NCBI GenBank assembly: GCA_023433965.1
Contig: JAEYTQ010000710.1
Coordinates: 1 to 5,806 of the forward strand
DNA: 5,806 nucleotides
Source of the DNA: Pseudomonadota bacterium
GTDB taxonomy: Bacteria; Pseudomonadota; Alphaproteobacteria; Rhizobiales; Xanthobacteraceae
Direction: 5' to 3'
Below, in pieces: positions 1 through 5,727 of the stretch; the first letter of the stretch is position 1, and each line of letters opens with the position of its first letter. Both the position numbers and the translations under genes were made by a program. The notes beneath the pieces were generated by a model. It ran no database searches. It had not been told where the DNA came from and worked only from the letters and a program-made list of their open reading frames with translations.

Positions 1-593
1 AGTCGATCTGGAAGGACGGCAAGCCGGTGTTCGCCGGCAACAAATATGCCGACCTGTCGGAGACCTGCCTGCACTACATCGGCGGCATCATCAAGCACGC
101 CAAGGCGATCAACGCCTTCACCAACCCCTCGACCAACTCCTACAAGCGCCTGGTCCCGGGCTATGAGGCCCCCGTGCTGCTCGCCTACTCCGCGCGCAAC
201 CGCTCCGCCTCCTGCCGCATCCCCTACACCGCTTCGCCGAAGGCCAAGCGCGTCGAGGTGCGCTTCCCCGATCCGATGGCCAACCCCTATCTCGGCTTCG
301 CCGCGATGCTGATGGCCGGCCTCGACGGCATCAAGAACAAGATCGATCCGGGTCCGGCGATGGACAAGGACCTCTATGACCTGCCGAAGGAAGAACTGAA
401 GCAGATCCCGACGGTGTGCGGCTCGCTTCGCGAGGCGCTGGAAAGCCTCGACAAGGACCGCGGCTTCCTCAAGGCCGGCGGCGTGTTCGACGACGACTTC
501 ATCGACGCTTACATCGAGCTGAAGATGACCGAAGTCGCCCGCTTCGAGATGACACCGCACCCGGTCGAGTTCGAGATGTACTATTCGGGCTGA
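1..593 (+). CDS. glnA: Type I glutamine synthetase, C-terminal part (5' end outside window)
   Basis: This is the end of glutamine synthetase, the cytoplasmic dodecameric enzyme that makes glutamine from glutamate, ammonia and ATP. The reading frame is open from base 3 and the protein enters already in mid-sequence ([15 protein letters not shown]), so the start lies upstream. About 196 residues are visible. Family landmarks in order are the glutamate/ATP-site stretch [17 protein letters not shown], then [13 protein letters not shown] with active-site arginines, [25 protein letters not shown], and the ending [11 protein letters not shown] typical of full-length GlnA. The tyrosine in MDKDLYDLP (codon 375-377) matches the adenylylation site (Tyr397 of the E. 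coli enzyme), so control by GlnE adenylyltransferase is expected. The Cys in SASCRIP fits alphaproteobacterial GlnA. A hairpin terminator follows 25 bases after the stop. No frameshift is seen. The partner glnB often lies upstream in this group but is outside the window. Confidence 0.97.
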   Translation, partial: SIWKDGKPVFAGNKYADLSETCLHYIGGIIKHAKAINAFTNPSTNSYKRLVPGYEAPVLLAYSARNRSASCRIPYTASPKAKRVEVRFPDPMANPYLGFAAMLMAGLDGIKNKIDPGPAMDKDLYDLPKEELKQIPTVCGSLREALESLDKDRGFLKAGGVFDDDFIDAYIELKMTEVARFEMTPHPVEFEMYYSG

Positions 594-618
594 TCGGCTC
601 GAATTGTCTGCAACAAGC

Positions 619-650
619 AAAAGGCGCTTCCGTCAGGGAAGCGCCTTTTC
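619..650 (+). terminator. Rho-independent terminator of glnA, possibly bidirectional
   Basis: A perfect 13-bp inverted repeat (619-631 with 637-649) encloses a 5-base loop. The arm AAAAGGCGCTTCC carries A residues at its outer end, so each strand reads a GC-rich stem followed by a short T run. It begins 25 bases after the glnA stop codon. On the plus strand it should end glnA transcription. The T run is only four bases long, but the stem is strong. Because it is symmetric, it could also stop minus-strand transcripts coming from the hydrolase gene at 950-1723, though that gene ends about 300 bases away. Confidence 0.85.
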
Positions 651-949
651 GTTTCGAGGCGAGGTAAACACCGACTCTGGCCTCGCCGAGCTCGAGCTGC
701 CCGCCCGATCGCGCCGAAGCTGCGGGCGATGAACTCTCGTCGGCCGCAAAGCGCCGAGCAATCGCTCCGAAGAGCCTCCGCGCCATCAGCTTTCGTTCTG
801 CATTCGACTCCAGTTCGTTCTCAAAGAACAAATCAGAGCCGGAAGAATCGGCTCGGACCAATTCCTACTGATTGGTTATTTCGCCGCGCAATTCGAAGGC
901 GCATTGGACAAACGCCGCTCGCGCCGGTCTCGCAGCAGAAAAGTCGATC
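651..949. other. Convergent intergenic region with no convincing gene
   Basis: This stretch lies between the glnA terminator and the 3' end of the minus-strand hydrolase gene. I see no convincing gene. It holds three short inverted repeats: GTTCT/AGAAC (817-821 and 825-829), GAGCCG/CGGCTC (836-841 and 849-854), and ACCAAT/ATTGGT (857-862 and 871-876). The octamer TTCGTTCT occurs twice, at 792-799 and 814-821. The two repeats at 836-876 sit side by side and could fold as paired small hairpins on either strand. No T tract follows them, so they are not classical terminators. A minus-strand frame is open from a TTG at 861 to 499, but its third codon positions are only about two-thirds G/C by my count, it runs through the glnA terminator and it ends inside glnA, so I do not call it a gene. 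Confidence 0.5.
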
Positions 950-1723
950 CTACGCCGCCGCCTTCTGTCGCGTGACCAAGGCTTCGCCGAAGGCCTCGAA
1001 CAGCTTGCGGTTGACGGGATTTTGCTGCGGGTCGTATTCCGCGTGCCATTGCACGCCGAGCGCAAAGCCCGGAGCTTCCGCGATGCGGATCGCCTCGATG
1101 GTGCCGTCCTCGGCAATGCCTTCGATCAGCACGCGCTTGCCGGGCTCGAGGATGCCCTGGCCGTGCAGCGAATTGACCCGAATCTTCTCGCAGCCCAGGA
1201 TCTTCGCGAAAGCGCCGCCGGGCGTCAGCTCGACGTCATGACGGTCGGCGAACACGACGGTCGGATCGGGATGGATCTCGCCGTTCTCCAGCCTGGGCAT
1301 GCGGTGGTTCATGCGGCCCGGAATTTCGCGGATTTCGGGATGGAGCGAGCCGCCGAAGGCGACGTTCATCTCCTGCAGACCGCGGCAGATGCCGAACAGC
1401 GGGACGCCGCGGGCGACGCAGGCGACCGAGAGCGCCAGCGCCACCTCGTCGCGGTGGATGTCGTAGGGTTCGTGCTTCTCGCAGGGGTCGACGTTGAAGC
1501 GGGTCGGATGCACGTTGGCACGCGCCCCGGTGAGGATGATGCCGTCCACGGTGTCGAGCAGCGCCGGGATATCGGTGATGTCAGGGGAGCCCGCGAACAT
1601 CAGCGGCAAGCCGCCGGAGACTTCGGCCACGGCGCGCAGGTTTCGCTCGCCGACCATCTGGACCTGAAATCGATTTTCGACGCGATGGCAATTCCCGATG
1701 ACGCCGACGACCGGCTTTCTCAT
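950..1723 (-). CDS. Class I glutamine-amidotransferase-like hydrolase, PuuD / peptidase C26 family
   Basis: This is a 257-residue cytoplasmic enzyme of the gamma-glutamyl hydrolase type. PuuD cleaves gamma-glutamyl-GABA to glutamate and GABA in putrescine breakdown; the exact substrate here is inferred. The class I catalytic triad is visible: Cys113 in the nucleophile elbow GICRGLQEMNVAFGG, and His227 and Glu229 in GVQWHAEYDPQQNP. Other family marks are the start KPVVGVIGN, the DGIILTGARANVHP loop (about 60-73), and VNSLHGQGI (183-191). The length equals that of full PuuD-type proteins. The start is the ATG at 1723-1721; the nearest Shine-Dalgarno-like stretch is CGGAA, about 8 bases upstream, which is modest. 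The gene lies 90 bases downstream of, and in the same direction as, the gene at 1814-2512, and may share its transcript. No other puu genes are in view, so a stand-alone gamma-glutamyl peptidase role is equally possible. Confidence 0.9.
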   Translation of the reverse strand: MRKPVVGVIGNCHRVENRFQVQMVGERNLRAVAEVSGGLPLMFAGSPDITDIPALLDTVDGIILTGARANVHPTRFNVDPCEKHEPYDIHRDEVALALSVACVARGVPLFGICRGLQEMNVAFGGSLHPEIREIPGRMNHRMPRLENGEIHPDPTVVFADRHDVELTPGGAFAKILGCEKIRVNSLHGQGILEPGKRVLIEGIAEDGTIEAIRIAEAPGFALGVQWHAEYDPQQNPVNRKLFEAFGEALVTRQKAAA

Positions 1724-1765
1724 CTGTCGTTCCGAGCCTCCCGTTACGAAGATTTCCCAAACATG

Positions 1766-1796
1766 CCCCTCGGATGGAACAAATTCAACAGAGGGG
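1766..1796. promoter_or_regulatory. Inverted repeat upstream of the PuuD-like gene
   Basis: A perfect 6-bp inverted repeat, CCCCTC (1766-1771) and GAGGGG (1791-1796), is separated by 19 bases that contain a smaller nested GAA/TTC pair. It lies about 45 bases upstream of the hydrolase ATG (minus strand) and 18 bases past the stop of the upstream gene. The spacing resembles a dimeric regulator site or a leader hairpin. It has no T tract, so it is not a standard terminator. A repeat this short can occur by chance; function is inferred only from its position. Confidence 0.25.
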
Positions 1797-1813
1797 ATCG
1801 CGGGACGGCAATG

Positions 1814-2512
1814 CTATTTTCGCGCAAATGCTTCCCGGGCCTCGCCCCCGGCAGGCAGGCCGGCCGCCTTCAAGGCAGTTGCCGCGCCATCGCCGGGCAC
1901 GGCCAGCCAGGGCAGTCGCGCCGCGATGCGCCGTGTCACGGGCTCCCCGAGCGCCCCACCGAAATCGAGCGGCCAAAACCCGTTGGGCACGACCTCGGCC
2001 GTGAGCCCACGGAGCGCATACCCCTCGCCCAGCACCGCCTCCGCGTTGTCGCCGGCGACAAGGCGCGCGGTCTTGGGATCATTGGGATCGCCGAAGCTCA
2101 CGAGCACGGGAACGAGATCGCCCTGCACTGGAACGATCCCGGTCTGCCGCTGGATATCGTTGAAGGAGACGCGGTTGCCGCGCGCGGCACCATAGGCGCG
2201 GAGCGCGACATAATTGATGTCGTCGAAGTCCAGCTTGGCGTTCTGGCGGTGCGCCAGCAAGGCCACGAGATTCTTGCCATGACCGAGGTCAACGAACACC
2301 GCCTCTCCCCGCGTGACGGTGCGGCCACTGCGGTTATGATTGCGGTCGGGCACGACGGCTAGAATGCTGGACTCGGCCTTGAGGCCGTCGGGCGTAGTCA
2401 CCTCGACCGTGAGGCGATATTTATGGCTGGGCCGGTTGATCCGGATCTGGTCGCCGGCCACGAGCACGGCCAGCAGACCCAGCACGCCGGCCCACTTGCT
2501 GATCAAGCTCAA
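1814..2512 (-). CDS. Uncharacterised membrane-anchored protein (232 residues)
   Basis: I do not recognise a named family. The protein begins with MSLISKWAGVLGLLAVLVAG, a hydrophobic segment (about 5-19) after a lysine, with no obvious signal-peptidase site, so it is probably an N-terminal anchor with the remainder in the periplasm. The rest has beta-rich spacing: YRLTVEVTT (32-40), AVFVDLGHGKNLVALL (71-86), DLVPVLVSFGDPNDPKTARLV (132-152) and a late PVTRRIAARLPWL (191-203). The phrase DPNDPKTARLV followed by VTRRI..RLPWL resembles hypothetical proteins I recall from alphaproteobacteria; this is memory, not a search. The chosen start is a TTG at 2512-2510, with GGGGG about 4 bases upstream. 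A second TTG at 2506 or the GTG at codon 10 are alternatives. An ATG at 2537 is in another frame, and an in-frame stop at 2536-2534 rules out a longer form. GC-rich codon use and an uninterrupted frame support a real gene. Confidence 0.75.
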   Translation of the reverse strand: MSLISKWAGVLGLLAVLVAGDQIRINRPSHKYRLTVEVTTPDGLKAESSILAVVPDRNHNRSGRTVTRGEAVFVDLGHGKNLVALLAHRQNAKLDFDDINYVALRAYGAARGNRVSFNDIQRQTGIVPVQGDLVPVLVSFGDPNDPKTARLVAGDNAEAVLGEGYALRGLTAEVVPNGFWPLDFGGALGEPVTRRIAARLPWLAVPGDGAATALKAAGLPAGGEAREAFARK

Positions 2513-2646
2513 ATCGCCCCCGTCGTTTTGTCTTCATCGCTTTGCACGGCCTGTGTATCGCCGTCAAACCCGCGCGACGACACGGTCTTGATTGAAGGCG
2601 CGTTTACCGAGACAGTGCGGCCCGCCGTACGCTGAAAGGACCCGGT
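2513..2646. promoter_or_regulatory. Divergent promoter region with transporter ribosome-binding site
   Basis: These 134 bases separate the minus-strand uncharacterised gene from the plus-strand transporter, so both promoters are expected here. I cannot point to a convincing -35/-10 pair. A TTGACG hexamer is present on the minus strand (near 2560), but the matching -10 position is poor. The plus-strand Shine-Dalgarno AAAGGA at 2635-2640 stands 6 bases before the GTG at 2647 and fixes the transporter start. Confidence 0.5.
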
Positions 2647-3798
2647 GTGACCATATCCAAGAATGAAAGCTCCCGGACCCACGACGACCAGGCTTGGAAT
2701 CAGGCCTGGGCGATCACGGTCGGGGGCATCGGCGTGGTGCTGTTCACCATGCTGCTCGTCTTCACCTGGTATTTTGCTGCCACCGTGCTGCTGATCTTCA
2801 CCGGCATGCTGCTCGGTCTCGGACTCAACGCGCTGACCGGTGCGCTCGGCCGCCGTGTGCCCCTGCCACATGCGGTGCGCCTCGCGATCGTCTGCACCGC
2901 GCTCGCCCTGATGCTCGCCGGCATCGCCTATCTGGGCGGCGCCACCATTGCAGAGCAGGCTTCGCTGCTGAGCAAGACCCTCAAGTCGCAGGTCGCTAAT
3001 GTCAGGTCGTTCCTGGACAGCCACGGCTTCGACACCAGCTTCTTCGATCTCGGCAACAGCCCATCCGACTCGATGAGCGCCACGCCGTCGGACGTGGCGC
3101 CCGCGCCGCCACCGTCCCCGCGCGGCACTTTGCCCAGCGCGGGCGCGCTGGCTTCCGGCGGCGGCGCGATCGTGAGCCAGACCTTCAAGCTGTTGCTCGG
3201 CACCATTCACGGCTTGGGCAACATCTTCATCGTGCTGTTCCTGGGCCTCGCCTTCGCCGCCCAGCCTGGCGTCTATCATGACGGCCTGCTGTTCCTCGCA
3301 CCGGCGCGGCACCGTACCCGTGTCGCCCTCGTGATCGACCGTATCGCCGAGACGCTGGAGCGCTGGCTGATCGCCCAGTTCATCGTCATGATCGCGGTCG
3401 GCGTCGTGACCTGGATCGGGCTCGCGATCATCGGCATCCCCGGCGCATTCATTCTGGGAATCCAGGCGGGCCTGCTCGCCTTCATCCCGACGGTCGGCGC
3501 CATCATCGCCGGCGTCATCGTGGTTCTGGCGAGCCTTGCTTCGGGCTGGATCGCGGCGCTGTCGGCCTTTCTGCTCTTCATGGGCGTCCATGCCATGGAG
3601 AGCTACCTGCTGACGCCGATCATGCAGCGGCAGGCGCTCGACATCCCGCCGGCGACGCTCTTTGCGTTCCAGATCCTGCTCGGCGTCGTGTTCGGCATCT
3701 GGGGCCTCGCGCTGGCGCTGCCGCTGGTCGCCATCGCCAAGGCCATGATCGTCCATGTCAAGACATACGAGGCGGCGCCGTTGGCGGAGGCGGCCTGA
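2647..3798 (+). CDS. AI-2E / PerM-family membrane transporter
   Basis: This is a 383-residue inner-membrane protein of the AI-2E transporter (PerM, formerly UPF0118) family. Members include E. coli TqsA, which exports autoinducer-2, and sodium/proton antiporters of Gram-positive bacteria; the substrate here is unknown. Hydrophobic segments are visible at about 21-39, 42-61, 78-98, 183-206, 238-262, 264-298, 300-318 and 338-366. The family core is clear in the second half: ERWLIAQFIVMI, the loop LLAFIPTVGAIIAGVIV (276-292), HAMESYLLTPIMQRQALDIPP (about 315-335), and GIWGLALALPLVAIAKA (350-366). The start is a GTG with AAAGGA 6 bases upstream. The extramembrane loop between the third and fourth helices (about 100-180) is partly a Pro/Ser/Ala/Gly-rich linker (137-173), unlike the compact soluble domain usual there. 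The stop lies 15 bases from the stop of the convergent ABM gene, with no clear terminator between them. Confidence 0.9.
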   Translation: MTISKNESSRTHDDQAWNQAWAITVGGIGVVLFTMLLVFTWYFAATVLLIFTGMLLGLGLNALTGALGRRVPLPHAVRLAIVCTALALMLAGIAYLGGATIAEQASLLSKTLKSQVANVRSFLDSHGFDTSFFDLGNSPSDSMSATPSDVAPAPPPSPRGTLPSAGALASGGGAIVSQTFKLLLGTIHGLGNIFIVLFLGLAFAAQPGVYHDGLLFLAPARHRTRVALVIDRIAETLERWLIAQFIVMIAVGVVTWIGLAIIGIPGAFILGIQAGLLAFIPTVGAIIAGVIVVLASLASGWIAALSAFLLFMGVHAMESYLLTPIMQRQALDIPPATLFAFQILLGVVFGIWGLALALPLVAIAKAMIVHVKTYEAAPLAEAA

Positions 3799-3813
3799 CG
3801 CCGGCTCAGGGCC

Positions 3814-4110
3814 TCAGGTCGTCAGCACCGTCTCGGTGTGCTCGACTTCGGGGGGCGCGGCAAAATACTGGCCGACCAGGCCGCGCCATTCGGCGAAGTT
3901 CTCCGAGCCGCGGAAGTCGACGGTGTGGTTCTCCAGCGTCGCCCATTTCACCATCAGCCGGTAGCGCTGCGGTTTCTCGATCGATTTATGCAGCTCGAAA
4001 CCGTGAAAGCCCTTGGAGCGCCCGAAGGCGGCCTTGGCCTTGGCCACGGCCGCCTCGAAGTCCTTCTCGCTGCCCGGCTTGACGTCGATTTGCGCGATCT
4101 CGGTGATCAT
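3814..4110 (-). CDS. Antibiotic biosynthesis monooxygenase (ABM) domain protein
   Basis: This is a 98-residue single-domain protein of the ABM (dimeric alpha/beta barrel, ferredoxin-like) family. Members range from quinone and heme monooxygenases to proteins of unknown role, so the substrate cannot be given. The pattern fits the family: MITEIAQIDVKPGSEKDFEAAV as first strand and helix, GFHGFELHKS as second strand, YRLMVKWATLENH with the conserved Trp and His (about 50-62), then FAEWRGLVGQYFAAPPEVEH as the final helix and strand. I chose the ATG at 4110-4108, preceded by GATGGAAACC as ribosome-binding region. The frame stays open to 4197, but that 29-residue extension has no family resemblance and would include the hairpin terminator at 4164-4185. 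The gene ends 15 bases from the convergent transporter gene. It is probably transcribed from its own promoter in 4111-4163. Confidence 0.88.
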   Translation of the reverse strand: MITEIAQIDVKPGSEKDFEAAVAKAKAAFGRSKGFHGFELHKSIEKPQRYRLMVKWATLENHTVDFRGSENFAEWRGLVGQYFAAPPEVEHTETVLTT

Positions 4111-4160
4111 CGGTTTCCATCCCAGTTGTTCGATGGGCGTCTCTATCGCAGCCTGCGGCA

Positions 4161-4185
4161 AAGAAAAAGGCGCCGAAACGGTGCC
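4161..4185 (-). terminator. Rho-independent terminator on the minus strand
   Basis: Read on the minus strand, GGCACCG pairs with CGGCGCC (4185-4179 with 4175-4169) around a three-base TTT loop. The stem is 7 bp with one A-C mismatch, followed at once by TTTTTCTT (4168-4161). It starts 26 bases after the stop of the small membrane protein gene and lies 54 bases or more before the ABM start. It should therefore end the cyclase/small-protein transcript and separate it from the ABM gene. The T run is on the minus side only, so it is not expected to act on plus-strand transcripts. Confidence 0.7.
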
Positions 4186-4210
4186 CTGCCCGGCCAAAAT
4201 CGAGGGTGGT

Positions 4211-4447
4211 TCAGGCGAACAGCAGAACGGCCCCCATCACGGTCAGCGCACAACCCGCGAACCAGACGAGCGGCCAGTAACTGCGGTGCTGCGTGTAGCG
4301 CCCTTGCGCGCGGCGCTCGGTGATCAGCGCACGCTCGTATTCGTCCGCGGTCGAGAACAGACACGCGAAGCCGCCACGCGCCGAGGCAGCCTGGGCTTCG
4401 AGCGACATCAGGGCAGCTTGCGGATTCCGTCGACGGATCGATTCCAT
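4211..4447 (-). CDS. Small single-span membrane protein (78 residues)
   Basis: I recognise no family. The protein has a soluble, charged N-terminal part of about 55 residues (MESIRRRNPQAAL, then FSTADEYERALITERRAQGRY) and a C-terminal hydrophobic helix, YWPLVWFAGCALTVMGAVLLFA, which ends at the last residue. This is a tail-anchored layout with the charged part probably in the cytoplasm. The codons are strongly GC-ending, like those of neighbouring genes, which supports real coding. The start is uncertain: the ATG at 4447-4445 is preferred, but a GTG at 4453 would add two residues. Neither has a good Shine-Dalgarno sequence. It lies 59 bases downstream of the diguanylate cyclase gene in the same direction and is followed by a terminator, so the two probably share a transcript. 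A role beside the cyclase is inferred only from position. Confidence 0.7.
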   Translation of the reverse strand: MESIRRRNPQAALMSLEAQAASARGGFACLFSTADEYERALITERRAQGRYTQHRSYWPLVWFAGCALTVMGAVLLFA

Positions 4448-4470
4448 GACCACGATGGTAGGGATCGAAT

Positions 4471-4504
4471 GGTAAACGGAGATTTACCGCAAGCCCGGCT
4501 TGCG
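4471..4504. repeat. Two adjoining perfect inverted repeats between cyclase and small-protein genes
   Basis: GGTAAA (4471-4476) pairs with TTTACC (4483-4488) across 6 bases, and CGCAAGCC (4488-4495) pairs with GGCTTGCG (4497-4504) across a single base. The two share base 4488, so only one can use it if both fold at once. The second repeat starts 2 bases after the cyclase stop (minus strand). Neither is followed by a T run, so they are not classical terminators. They may stabilise the 3' end of the cyclase mRNA, weaken read-through into the small gene, or act as a protein-binding site. A direct repeat ATGGTA (4455-4460 and 4469-4474) overlaps the same leader. Confidence 0.5.
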
Positions 4505-4506
4505 TC

Positions 4507-5727
4507 TCACGCGGTGGCCGGACGCGGCTGCGACGCGCCGGTTCGCGCCGCGCTCTGGCGCCGCCAGTTCTCCAGCGACAGCGGCAGCTCCTCGGCCGCC
4601 TCGACGCGATTACGGCCGCCCCGCTTGGCTTGGTAGAGCGCCGTATCGGCCGAAGCGAGCAGCACCTCGAGCTCGGTACCGGCCGGACCGCCCGCAACGC
4701 CGATGCTGACGGTGGTGTCGACCGGGCCTTCGTCCACCACGACGCCCGAGGTCTCGAACGCCTCGCGCACGCGCTCGGCAACCAGCACACCCTCCTCCAG
4801 CGAGCACGGCAACAGCGCGGCGAACTCTTCGCCGCCGATGCGGCCCGAAAGGTCGGTGATGCGCAAATTGCTGACCACGACGGTGGAGAACAGCTTCAGC
4901 ATCTCGTCGCCGGCGGGATGGCCGAAGCGGTCGTTGATCGACTTGAAGTGATCGATGTCGAAGATCATCACGGTCACTGGACGCCCGGCCTTGGCCTCGC
5001 GCTCGATCACGCGCGCGCAGGCCTCCGAGAAGCCGCGGCGGTTGAGCATCCCGGTCAGGGGATCGGTCGATGCGGCGGTCCGGTGCGCCGTCACCGTGCG
5101 TTCCGACACCAGCATGAAGATCACGAACACGGTGCCGACGGCATAGAGGATGAGCTCGACCGCGAACACGGTCACCCAGATGCTCTGGGAGAAGCCGGCA
5201 TCGTGCGGACGCAGGAAGCTGCCGAGCACGATCGGCAGCATCAGCACGCAACCGTGCATCACCGGCACGACGAAGGCCGGCCAGCGCCGTTGCAGGCTCT
5301 TGCGCCGCTCGACCCAGAGCTCGCTTGCGGTCAGCGCCGCATACACCGAGACGATGCCGGCACCGACGAGCATGCGCAGCATGGATGCGGCGGGATCAAG
5401 CAGCGTCGCGGCAGCGACCCAGGCCAGCGCGCCGAGCACGAGGCCGGGCCAGTTCGGCTTGCGGCCATGGAAAACGCGCGCCGCGTTCCAGACCATGCCG
5501 CAGGCGACGAAGCCGACGGCATTCAGCGCAAGATAAATGTGCGGGCCCAGCGCGTCGCCCGCCGCGGTCCACAGCGCGACGGAGGCGGCACCGAGGAGAT
5601 AGGCGGTGCCCCACCATTTCAGCGCCGGGCTGTTCTCCTGCTTGCCGAAAAACACCATCATGGCGCCGAGCAGTGCGGCGACCATGGTGGCGACCAAATA
5701 GAGCGTGATGCTATCGAGCGACGTCAT
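4507..5727 (-). CDS. Seven-helix membrane diguanylate cyclase (GGDEF domain)
   Basis: This 406-residue inner-membrane protein makes cyclic di-GMP from two GTP. The N-terminal half has about seven hydrophobic helices (roughly 9-27, 37-57, 64-82, 94-110, 117-135, 151-170, 183-207) and no recognised ligand motif; it is an MHYT- or MASE-like sensor by layout only. The GGDEF domain (about 217-378) is complete: TDPLTGMLNRRGF, FDIDHFKSINDRFGHPAGDEML with metal ligand Asp257, GGEEF at 298-302, SIGVA, and ADTALYQAKRGGRN. The RITD motif at 289-292 lies five residues before GGEEF, as in PleD, so product inhibition through the I-site is expected. I chose the ATG at 5727-5725, with GAGGGGG 6 bases upstream. 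An in-frame start at 5769 would add 14 residues lacking membrane character. The C-terminal tail (about 379-406) is Ala/Arg/Pro-rich and probably unstructured. The small membrane protein gene follows in the same direction. Confidence 0.94.
   Translation of the reverse strand: MTSLDSITLYLVATMVAALLGAMMVFFGKQENSPALKWWGTAYLLGAASVALWTAAGDALGPHIYLALNAVGFVACGMVWNAARVFHGRKPNWPGLVLGALAWVAAATLLDPAASMLRMLVGAGIVSVYAALTASELWVERRKSLQRRWPAFVVPVMHGCVLMLPIVLGSFLRPHDAGFSQSIWVTVFAVELILYAVGTVFVIFMLVSERTVTAHRTAASTDPLTGMLNRRGFSEACARVIEREAKAGRPVTVMIFDIDHFKSINDRFGHPAGDEMLKLFSTVVVSNLRITDLSGRIGGEEFAALLPCSLEEGVLVAERVREAFETSGVVVDEGPVDTTVSIGVAGGPAGTELEVLLASADTALYQAKRGGRNRVEAAEELPLSLENWRRQSAARTGASQPRPATA

Noticed and set aside
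499..861. Minus-strand open frame of 120 codons in the glnA-hydrolase gap
   Set aside because: It would start at a TTG only two bases after an AGGA, reads through the glnA terminator hairpin, and ends inside glnA in antisense. By my count its third codon positions are only about two-thirds G/C, near background for this DNA. A short real gene starting at an inner ATG cannot be fully excluded.
872..2362. A 496-codon open frame on the plus strand
   Set aside because: It lies antisense to the hydrolase and most of the uncharacterised gene, both of which have clear family motifs or coding features on the minus strand. Its protein is rich in Asp, Arg, Gln and His without domains, typical of the reverse strand of GC-rich genes.
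2550..2590. TTGACG hexamer as a -35 element for the uncharacterised minus-strand gene
   Set aside because: At 17-base spacing the expected -10 position reads CAAAGC, a poor match, so I do not call a promoter.
2509..3756. A 415-codon open frame on the minus strand
   Set aside because: It is antisense to the AI-2E transporter and has a charged, repetitive composition with no recognisable domain.
3796..3824. Possible terminator hairpin between the convergent transporter and ABM stops
   Set aside because: Only 5-bp pairings such as CCTGA/TCAGG are possible, they overlap the stop codons, and no T run follows on either strand.
4143..4790. A 215-codon minus-strand frame overlapping the small protein and cyclase end
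   Set aside because: It is out of frame with both genes, crosses the terminator and inverted repeats, and is dominated by Arg, Ser and Ala with no domain; it is a shadow frame.
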